From: CAYRGY01 sp964424075
GTDB lineage: Bacteria; Patescibacteriota; Gracilibacteria; UBA1369
NCBI GenBank assembly: GCA_964424075.1
Contig: CAYRGY010000001.1
Location: 1-64,000 of the forward strand
DNA: 64,000 nucleotides
Direction: 5' to 3'
Shown: piece by piece, positions 50,247-57,426 of the stretch
How the letters are laid out: each line of letters starts with the position of its first letter
How positions within the stretch are numbered: position 1 is the stretch's first letter
The notes under the pieces: model-generated
What the model was told of the DNA's origin: nothing
Seen by the model: the letters and a program-made list of their open reading frames with translations, nothing else
The model's database searches: none
Position numbers and translations under genes: made by a program

Positions 50247-51550
50247 TGAGTAAATATCCCACAATTAAAGAACTGCAAAACTATCTAGAAAAGAATGGCT
50301 TTTATTCTTATCTTGATTTCGAAAAAGTTACCGACAACTATTCTGAAGAAATCAATTTTGCCAATGACTGTGAAAACAAGCGCTCAATTATTTTGCAAAA
50401 AAACTGGGAAAGTATTACTGATTTTGGTATTTCCAGAGATGTTTTGATTATGGAATTAGGTGCTTCCTATTTAAAATTATATGATACCAAAGTCATTTCT
50501 CCCACAAAAGCTGTAGTACATCATGACCAAAAAGTAAGCTTTTATGAAGATAAAGAATACACACTTGAAATTCTCTTTCATAATATTCAAAAACAAATGG
50601 ATGCTTTCGTACCAGATAACAAAAAATCTAAAATTAATGATACTGTTCTTGTCTTTGCAAATGCTCTGGATCAATTTGTTAGGGAAGACGGACAATATGA
50701 TGGCATTGGAGTTGCTCTTGGGAAAATGCATCAATTTGAGAAAATTGCCGGGGAACCTATTGGAGATGCACTACAAAAATATTTACGAAGAAACGGATAT
50801 CCAAACATAACAATCTCGGTAATAAATGATACATTAGCAGGGCTTCTATCCGCCAAAGCTTTTGAAATTCTCAATAATATAAAATTCGATTCTGCTATTA
50901 ATATGATTGTAGGCACAGGAACCAATTTGGGAATCCGCACTTTAGAAGAAGAGAATCAACAAACCTGCATAGTTAATGCAGAATTTGGATCGTTTAAAGG
51001 TGCTGAGATGTCCCGCTTTGACCTTTTAATGGAGAAGAACTACAATTTAACACCTGATTATCACAATGAAAAAATGATTTCAGGAAGTTGGCAGCATTTA
51101 ATGATGGAAACAATTATCAAAGATCTCGTCGAATGCAAAATGCTCGATCCCGAAGCAATTGACGTACTTGACTTGGAAAATCTCGACTCTGCAGAAATGG
51201 AAAGAATCACTGAAAACAGCACTCTTCCTCATGAATTTCAAAGCATTCTTCAATTTATTTGGCGGGAAATCATCCGCCGCGGATCAACCCTATGCGGCCT
51301 AGCCTTATCAGTTATTGTCGACCAAATCTACCAGGGCTTGAACAAAGAAATGGTAGATATAGCAATTATAGAAATCGGTGGAGTACTGGAAAACGCTACT
51401 GGGTTTCGAGAAAATCTACTCAAAACTCTCAACAATGAATTAATAGATTTGGATATTCGAGAAAAAGTTCATTTGCACTTCTTTCGACCTCGCTTCCCTA
51501 CTGTATTCGGAGCACTCATCCTCAATTCCACAATTAGTAAGCAAAAATAG
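50246..51550 (+). CDS. Eukaryotic-type hexokinase-like protein, paralogue 2
   Basis: 434 residues, same architecture as paralogue 1 but clearly diverged. The phosphate-1 loop is degenerate (LGAS 71-74 instead of LGGT), while the catalytic region is canonical (VINDTLAGLLSA, NDT 194-196). GTGTN is at 223-227, NAEFGSF at 244-250 and EKMISG at 275-280. The TFSFP glucose segment is replaced by VFANALDQ. Translationally coupled to the trehalase by TAATG. Each paralogue keeps a motif the other has altered, so a heteromer, different sugar specificities, or one regulatory partner are all possible; both could also be active singly. Confidence 0.82.
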   Translation: MSKYPTIKELQNYLEKNGFYSYLDFEKVTDNYSEEINFANDCENKRSIILQKNWESITDFGISRDVLIMELGASYLKLYDTKVISPTKAVVHHDQKVSFYEDKEYTLEILFHNIQKQMDAFVPDNKKSKINDTVLVFANALDQFVREDGQYDGIGVALGKMHQFEKIAGEPIGDALQKYLRRNGYPNITISVINDTLAGLLSAKAFEILNNIKFDSAINMIVGTGTNLGIRTLEEENQQTCIVNAEFGSFKGAEMSRFDLLMEKNYNLTPDYHNEKMISGSWQHLMMETIIKDLVECKMLDPEAIDVLDLENLDSAEMERITENSTLPHEFQSILQFIWREIIRRGSTLCGLALSVIVDQIYQGLNKEMVDIAIIEIGGVLENATGFRENLLKTLNNELIDLDIREKVHLHFFRPRFPTVFGALILNSTISKQK

Positions 51551-51567
51551 GATTTCCGGCATAATTG

Positions 51568-51576
51568 TGTTATAAT
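51568..51576 (+). promoter_or_regulatory. Extended -10 promoter before the 378-residue gene
   Basis: TGT followed by TATAAT (51568-51576), 24 nt before ATG 51600, with no good -35. It separates this gene from the hexokinase-trehalase operon, though no terminator is visible between them. Confidence 0.45.
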
Positions 51577-51599
51577 TAGGGAATATTTTTGAATCTACT

Positions 51600-52736
51600 A
51601 TGAGCTCACCAAAAGAGACCGGCCCAAAAGCTCCCGACAAGCCTACTTCCGCAGCTGAAATGGCAAATGAATTGTCAAAAAAGTATCCGCCGGAAGTGCT
51701 ACAAAAAGCACTGGAGAGGCTCAGCGCCAAACATCCTGACAGATTCAAAAGTGGTCAAGACTTGGCCCAACAGCTTTCTCCAGATCTACATAAAGTCGCA
51801 TATCAGATACCGGCAAATCCAGAAGCTACTGACGATAATCCTCAAGGGCCGCGCATGAATGTTCCCGAAGGAGATGAAAACATGCCCTCCGGAGAAGATT
51901 TTTTTAATGGAATAGGTAGTGAAACCGGGGACAAACGTGACATCGCCATTGCTGAAGAAATTGCCAAAGGAAATATTCCAGAAGAATGTCAACGCTTTTC
52001 CAAAGTCACCATGAGAGGGCCTGATGGAACAGAAATAGATTGTTTTGTTATGAATGCACCCATGGCAGTAGGTAGAAACGGACAAAAAGTGGTTGTTCCT
52101 GCGACTCCCCAATTAGCAGCTGCCATGCGCAAACACGGTGTACTAATGCCCACACCGGCTGTTGTCGAAGCTATGTATCATACCGCAGCAAATCAGAATC
52201 CCCCTGGTTTAATGCCTATGATTACCAAAAAAGCCGACCACAACATGCGAAGCAATCGTTATTCAGTTGAAAAAAGTCGGGCAGTCAGACAACAAGAACA
52301 GGGACTTAATGCCGACGATCTCCGTACTGGATCAGGAAAAACCAAAGTTAATTCCAAAGAAGTTGAAGGTCAATACGACCATTTTGAATACGGTGGTAAT
52401 ATTAATGGCAATGTCCGCGCTCAAGCCGATCCTGCTCACAATGGTTCCAACGGCCATCGATACAGCGATTACTCTAGCGAATTCCAAGGAGTGCACCAAG
52501 AAGTAGTAGTACGCAGACCAGGCCAACCTCCGCAGCGCCTGCGCTATGAAGATGCGCTCAGAGATCCTGAATTGGGACATATTCTCAATTCATCCGTCAG
52601 CGGCACTAAATTATCAACATCCGGCGGCACAAAACCATACACCTTGGCCGGAGGACCGATGAACTATGAAACTTATGTGGCAGACGTTAAACGCCGCTCC
52701 CCTAATGAACTGGACATCAGAGTCCGATCAGCTTAA
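51600..52736 (+). CDS. Conserved-looking protein of unknown function, 378 residues
   Basis: No signal peptide or membrane helix. Residues 1-100 are Pro/Ser/Glu-rich and probably flexible. A middle domain (about 130-230) has VGRNGQKVVVPATPQLAAAM and HGVLMPTPAVVEAMYHTAA; a C-terminal domain has GQYDHFEYGG, GHRYSDYSSEFQGVHQEVVV and LRYEDALRDPELGHIL. The order 'VP.TP..A', 'LPTP..V..IY', 'Y.DYS...+', 'DALRDP' recalls an uncharacterised family of bacterial proteins I have seen in other phyla (recollection, not checked). No catalytic motif is recognised. Its 3' end overlaps the convergent transporter-like gene by 9 nt. Confidence 0.6.
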   Translation: MSSPKETGPKAPDKPTSAAEMANELSKKYPPEVLQKALERLSAKHPDRFKSGQDLAQQLSPDLHKVAYQIPANPEATDDNPQGPRMNVPEGDENMPSGEDFFNGIGSETGDKRDIAIAEEIAKGNIPEECQRFSKVTMRGPDGTEIDCFVMNAPMAVGRNGQKVVVPATPQLAAAMRKHGVLMPTPAVVEAMYHTAANQNPPGLMPMITKKADHNMRSNRYSVEKSRAVRQQEQGLNADDLRTGSGKTKVNSKEVEGQYDHFEYGGNINGNVRAQADPAHNGSNGHRYSDYSSEFQGVHQEVVVRRPGQPPQRLRYEDALRDPELGHILNSSVSGTKLSTSGGTKPYTLAGGPMNYETYVADVKRRSPNELDIRVRSA

Positions 52737-54968
52737 TTCAGCCTGTTCCATACCAAACAAATAATTGGAATTCTTAAAAGCTTCCAGAAACAACTTCACA
52801 TCTTCTTCAGCAAGATTTTGAACTTTATGAATAAATTGCTTTTTATACTTTTGATCCAACTTTCTATATACCGATAGAACAAAGGCAACTTCTCTATCAT
52901 TATGCTTCTTCTTCATTTCCACCAATAGCTCATTCACCAAATCATCAATATACCCAATTTCTCCAAGCTTAATTAAAGTAAGTATCGCCATTTGACGTAC
53001 TTCACTACTACTATGCCTCAACTTATCTTCTACATAATCTTTCTCCCAATAAGCGTTAATCATACCTATTACATAGAGAGCAGCCTTAATCCCTTGATCA
53101 TCTTTACGCATTAGCACGGCTGTAAACTTCGGCATTAAATTAATTCTTTCTCCTTTGAACTTCCACAACGACATTATTGTCGCACAAACCACAAACAAAT
53201 CCTTATCATCCAGGAAAGGTCGCAAATAAGTAATAATTGCCCGATCATTAAATATGCCTAAAGTCTCAATTATATTAGTGCGAATAGCTGTATCTTCAGA
53301 CTTCAAGTGTTCTTCAAGAAAATGAATGACCTCCATCAAATTGAAATATTTCAATGAATCGATAATCTCAATTTTTACATAATTAGAAACATCACTTAGC
53401 AAAAGCTGATCATAAACCTGCAACAATAAATATTTAGAAACAGGATATTTCTTAAGCGCTCTTCTACTTTTAACAATTTGATTTACAGCTTCAATAGCGG
53501 CAAATTTTTCTTTAGGATTACCATTTTCAATTACATAGATTAAATCAGACAAGCTTTGATAGTTTCCAATTATACCAATACTATAAATTGCTCTTGATTT
53601 AATCTGAAAATCCATTGAATCCAGTTTAATCAGTTTCCTCAATAAATTCTCACCGGTTTCTTTATATGCTTTCTCTGCCAACAAATCGATTGCCTTAGAC
53701 CTCATGACATCATCTTGCTTGAATAAATTAGTCTTCAATTCATTAAAATATAATTTCTTTATTTTTAGAGCAGCCCATAGCAGCGCAATTGCTAAAACTA
53801 ATAAAAATACGGAATTCAAAGGGCCTTCCAAATCTATTCTATAGGTGAAAATCAAAAGTAAACTACTAAACAACAACAATGAAAAACCTACTATAAAACC
53901 TTTAATTAAATTAAATACCATAATTTCCTGCTTCTTATCAGCAATAGACATCATTTGTTCCAATGAAACAGCCACATATGAATGATAAGAAATTAGCTCA
54001 ATCAAAGAAACCAGAATGACAAACCGATAATCCAACCCCATAACTAAAGCTAATATCAGACCAAACAAATATGCTAAAGGATAGAATATCAGCACATTAC
54101 TCACCCCAAATTTGAACATCGCCTTCTTCAGAATAAAGAAATTCAAAACAATCAAGATAGAATTTTGGATGGCAAACACAACACCCAGCATTGAACTGAT
54201 ATGCTCCTCATCAAAATTTCCTTCCAGCACAGTATTAAGACGAAATTCCGTCAAAACCTTGATGCCGACAATCAAGAAAAAAACCAAGGCAATCAGTCTG
54301 AATAAAGTTGATTTTTTTAAAACATAGGAAATGGCACTTTTCATTTCCATCCACAAATTATCATCATCAGTTTCTTCTGAGAACTTATGAGCAAATTCCT
54401 TCCCAAAGAGCTTTTGCAAAATTAAATTTAAGAGCAAAATTACAACAAGAATAGCTATTGAAAAGTATCCTATCCCAATCTTTTCAGTAATTGATTCAAA
54501 GAATTTAATGCCAAGGGAACCGGTAATAATTGCCAAACTGACAAAACCATTTACAAGTGGCAAATAAGTCTTTGCCTGTAATGGAGTAATTAAAGTGGTA
54601 ATTTGTTTTACAAAATTTAGCGACATCACATTCACAAGTAAAATCGCACTAACTATGGTAATTACAATTCCAAGATAACTTTCCATCCCCACATTTTGCA
54701 GATATGTGAACACTCCTACGAAAAAGACCATAATGAAACTAAACATATGGTCCACGCGGATCTTTTTAGACAAAATCAGGTTTAAAAATGAGAAAACCAG
54801 AAACACCCCCGCACTTAATATCATAATTGGGGGCAATTTACTGGGTCCTATATTAGCTAAAAACAAACTTAAACCTGTAATATTTAAGGAAATTCCCAGG
54901 TAATAACCTAGGAAAGCAATTGCAACAAAAAGTATTTTTTTTATGAGTTCTTTCTTTTGTACTGTCAC
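52728..54968 (-). CDS. NTT/MFS-like membrane transporter fused to HEAT-like repeats
   Basis: 746 residues from GTG 54968, next to a good promoter. Residues 1-425 contain about twelve hydrophobic helices, including NIGPSKLPPIMILSAG, a pattern seen in bacterial relatives of ATP/ADP translocases (NTT/TLC) and related MFS proteins. Residues 440-740 are alpha-helical with repeating units (RAIYSIGIIGNYQSLSDLI, TNIIETLGIFNDRAIITYL, RQMAILTLIKLGEIGYID), typical of HEAT/PBS-lyase repeats. The combination is known in bacteria, usually without assigned substrate. For a cell likely to lack full nucleotide synthesis, nucleotide uptake is attractive but unproven. Confidence 0.7.
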   Translation of the reverse strand: MTVQKKELIKKILFVAIAFLGYYLGISLNITGLSLFLANIGPSKLPPIMILSAGVFLVFSFLNLILSKKIRVDHMFSFIMVFFVGVFTYLQNVGMESYLGIVITIVSAILLVNVMSLNFVKQITTLITPLQAKTYLPLVNGFVSLAIITGSLGIKFFESITEKIGIGYFSIAILVVILLLNLILQKLFGKEFAHKFSEETDDDNLWMEMKSAISYVLKKSTLFRLIALVFFLIVGIKVLTEFRLNTVLEGNFDEEHISSMLGVVFAIQNSILIVLNFFILKKAMFKFGVSNVLIFYPLAYLFGLILALVMGLDYRFVILVSLIELISYHSYVAVSLEQMMSIADKKQEIMVFNLIKGFIVGFSLLLFSSLLLIFTYRIDLEGPLNSVFLLVLAIALLWAALKIKKLYFNELKTNLFKQDDVMRSKAIDLLAEKAYKETGENLLRKLIKLDSMDFQIKSRAIYSIGIIGNYQSLSDLIYVIENGNPKEKFAAIEAVNQIVKSRRALKKYPVSKYLLLQVYDQLLLSDVSNYVKIEIIDSLKYFNLMEVIHFLEEHLKSEDTAIRTNIIETLGIFNDRAIITYLRPFLDDKDLFVVCATIMSLWKFKGERINLMPKFTAVLMRKDDQGIKAALYVIGMINAYWEKDYVEDKLRHSSSEVRQMAILTLIKLGEIGYIDDLVNELLVEMKKKHNDREVAFVLSVYRKLDQKYKKQFIHKVQNLAEEDVKLFLEAFKNSNYLFGMEQAELS

Positions 54969-54995
54969 AGCAGTATTCGTTGATTTATTCTCATT

Positions 54996-55024
54996 ATTAT
55001 AGCATATTTCACTAATTCACTCAA
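54996..55024 (-). promoter_or_regulatory. Promoter of the HEAT-repeat transporter gene
   Basis: On the minus strand TTGAGT (55024-55019), 17 bp, perfect TATAAT (55001-54996). A weaker plus-strand pair, TTGATT/CATATT, overlaps the same region and may serve the SLH protein gene at 55100. Confidence 0.6.
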
Positions 55025-55099
55025 CGCAATCACTGTGAAAAAATTTGCTCCTCAGCAAAAAAATTTCTATATTCCAACCATCCCGTAAACCTTTCATTT

Positions 55100-57331
55100 A
55101 TGAAAAAGTTAGTAATACTTATTGCTGCATTCCTTGCCTTCGCAATGCAGTTCAATTTGGTGTTTTCTGCGTTGGCTTTAAGTCCTGCTAGCTTCATTCC
55201 GGCTGAATCGCAAGTCTATTTGGAACTTGATACCAGCAATCAACATCCACTTAAAAATCAGCTCTCTGATATTATGACAGAACTGACTGCGGACACTCCT
55301 AATCCAACTTTAACCGAGTTGCTTACTAAGAATATTGATAGCGCTAAAATTAGCTTCGGCCAAACCATACACAAAAGCAGTGGGGATCCAATTTTCTTTT
55401 TAGTCAGAACTTATACCGGTGAAGATTATACTAATATTGTCACAGATGCTCCCACTGATGATCTAACCCTAATTGAATTGGGTATGGGCAAAACCTATTA
55501 TCAAGCCAGCGATGACATGTACTTTGCCTATCGTAGCGGATATCTGATTGCCAGCAGCAGCGAAGGCATGGTCTCCGATTTCGTTATGCAAACCAATTTT
55601 GACTCCTTGGAAAAATTCGAAGAATACGAAAAATATGATCAATTCGCAGATGAAAATGCATTCTTAAAAATGTTTATCAATTTGGCCTCATTACAAGATG
55701 AATCTACAATGTTGATCACACCGGAGCTTAATGAATTCGAAGGAATAGATGTAACTCAAGTTTCAGACGGCTTTGATATGAATATATATTTTACCAATTA
55801 TGAATTCATACAAAATCCACTTCAATATGAATTCGTTCCTTCATTATATAAAACAGTCAGTTCTGATTCTATTATCTTCTATGAAGAAATTTTCAATTTA
55901 AAAGACCGTCTTATTAACACAATTGGATTGCTAACTTCCATTGATGGAGAAGATCCTCAAGCAATTTATGATGAAATGATAGAAGGCTTCAATACGGAAA
56001 CCGGAATGGATTTCGAAGCAGATTTCCTAAATCTATTCCAGAAAAAATCAGCAATTATGATTCATGATCAAAGCACAGTCAGTTACATCCCAGCAATTAC
56101 AGTTATCACAGAAGTAGATCAAATCCAAGATGCTCAAAACACAACTACTAAAATGACAGAAATTATGGAAATGGCAGTTGCTGAACAATTAGAATATAAT
56201 CCAGAAGCGGATGTTCCTACAATTGAAACTGTCACTGTAAATGGATCTAACCTGATTCAATTTAGATTGAATACAGATTACAATTATTCTGACAACCCAG
56301 ATTTTATTCAAGATCCAAAATCTGAAGTAGTTCTAACTTTCGGTACCTATCAAAACAAATATTTTATTTTCTCAACTTCCAATGACCCGGCATCTCTTAT
56401 TGACGGAGATGGCCTACAAAATGATTCTGAATTTGATGAGCAATATACTAGTCCAAGTGCCAAAGTTGCTAGTATTGCATATGTAAATTTCCCCAATCTG
56501 AAAACCCTCATCCTGTCCTTCCTGGAAAACTCTTTCCCATTCGGCGATCCTGCCCAGGTTGAAGCTTTCTTTGCCCCTCTGGACAGCCTGTTTGCCATTA
56601 CTGATCTTAACGAAGAATCCATGCTCATTGATATGAAATTAAAGATGGACATGTCTCAATTAGAGGACCTTTCCAATTTAATTGTTGAAGCTATTGACGA
56701 ATATACAGTTATGATGGAGGAACAAGCAGTTTACTATGAAGATTTATTGAAAACTACTCCAACAATGAGTATTAGTACATTCTCTGATGTTTCACCTAAT
56801 GACTGGTATTTCGATTATGTAAGCAGTATGAGTAATCGAGGAATCATGAGTGGCTACGGTGATAAATCATTTAAGCCAAATCAACCCATCACCAGAGCAG
56901 AATTTGTCAAAACTTTACTGACTGCTCAAGAAAAAATCGGGGTAAACTACTCGGAATTTAATAATGATGGAGCGACGAACTTTGTTGATGTTGACACCTA
57001 TCATTGGTTTTTCGATTATGTAAACAAAGCCAGTGCCAATGGCATTGTAGAAGGTTATCAAGACAGATCGTTCAAACCGAATAACACCATTACCAGAGCT
57101 GAAGCAGTAAAAATAATTTATAATGTAAGTCCAATCTTACAACATACAACACTTGATGGATGGAATTTTGACGATGTCCCAACTAACGATTGGTTCTCTG
57201 GAGCAGTTCAACGCGCTTCACAGCGAAATATAATTAATGGGAAATCCAATCGCCTTTTTGCTCCACATGACACTTTGACCAGAGCAGAAACTGCGAAAAT
57301 TATTTATATGTATTTATTGTTGTCCGAATAA
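55100..57331 (+). CDS. Secreted S-layer-type protein: DUF3352-like region plus three SLH repeats
   Basis: 743 residues. A signal peptide spans about 1-25 (MKKLVILIAAFLAFAMQFNL). Residues about 28-545 resemble DUF3352 proteins (FIPAESQVYLELD at the start, low in Cys, rich in Asp/Glu/Thr). Three SLH repeats follow at about 560-610 (FSDVSPNDWYFDYV, GYGDKSFKPNQPITRAEF), 630-680 (GYQDRSFKPNNTITRAEA) and 690-740 (LFAPHDTLTRAETAK). SLH repeats bind pyruvylated wall polysaccharide, so this is probably an abundant cell-surface protein. It stands alone, ended by the terminator at 57351. It provides an intact comparison for the truncated SLH gene at 2847. Confidence 0.8.
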   Translation: MKKLVILIAAFLAFAMQFNLVFSALALSPASFIPAESQVYLELDTSNQHPLKNQLSDIMTELTADTPNPTLTELLTKNIDSAKISFGQTIHKSSGDPIFFLVRTYTGEDYTNIVTDAPTDDLTLIELGMGKTYYQASDDMYFAYRSGYLIASSSEGMVSDFVMQTNFDSLEKFEEYEKYDQFADENAFLKMFINLASLQDESTMLITPELNEFEGIDVTQVSDGFDMNIYFTNYEFIQNPLQYEFVPSLYKTVSSDSIIFYEEIFNLKDRLINTIGLLTSIDGEDPQAIYDEMIEGFNTETGMDFEADFLNLFQKKSAIMIHDQSTVSYIPAITVITEVDQIQDAQNTTTKMTEIMEMAVAEQLEYNPEADVPTIETVTVNGSNLIQFRLNTDYNYSDNPDFIQDPKSEVVLTFGTYQNKYFIFSTSNDPASLIDGDGLQNDSEFDEQYTSPSAKVASIAYVNFPNLKTLILSFLENSFPFGDPAQVEAFFAPLDSLFAITDLNEESMLIDMKLKMDMSQLEDLSNLIVEAIDEYTVMMEEQAVYYEDLLKTTPTMSISTFSDVSPNDWYFDYVSSMSNRGIMSGYGDKSFKPNQPITRAEFVKTLLTAQEKIGVNYSEFNNDGATNFVDVDTYHWFFDYVNKASANGIVEGYQDRSFKPNNTITRAEAVKIIYNVSPILQHTTLDGWNFDDVPTNDWFSGAVQRASQRNIINGKSNRLFAPHDTLTRAETAKIIYMYLLLSE

Positions 57332-57350
57332 AACAAAGACCAAAAAGTAA

Positions 57351-57387
57351 AAAAGGCTACCCCGCAAGAGGTAGCCTTTTCTTTTTT
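57351..57387 (+). terminator. Terminator after the SLH protein gene
   Basis: AAAAGGCTACC pairs perfectly with GGTAGCCTTTT around an 8-nt loop, followed by CTTTTTT. Confidence 0.92.
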
Positions 57388-57426
57388 GCTCCAATATGCT
57401 AAAAAATAAACAAACAAAAACTTTTC

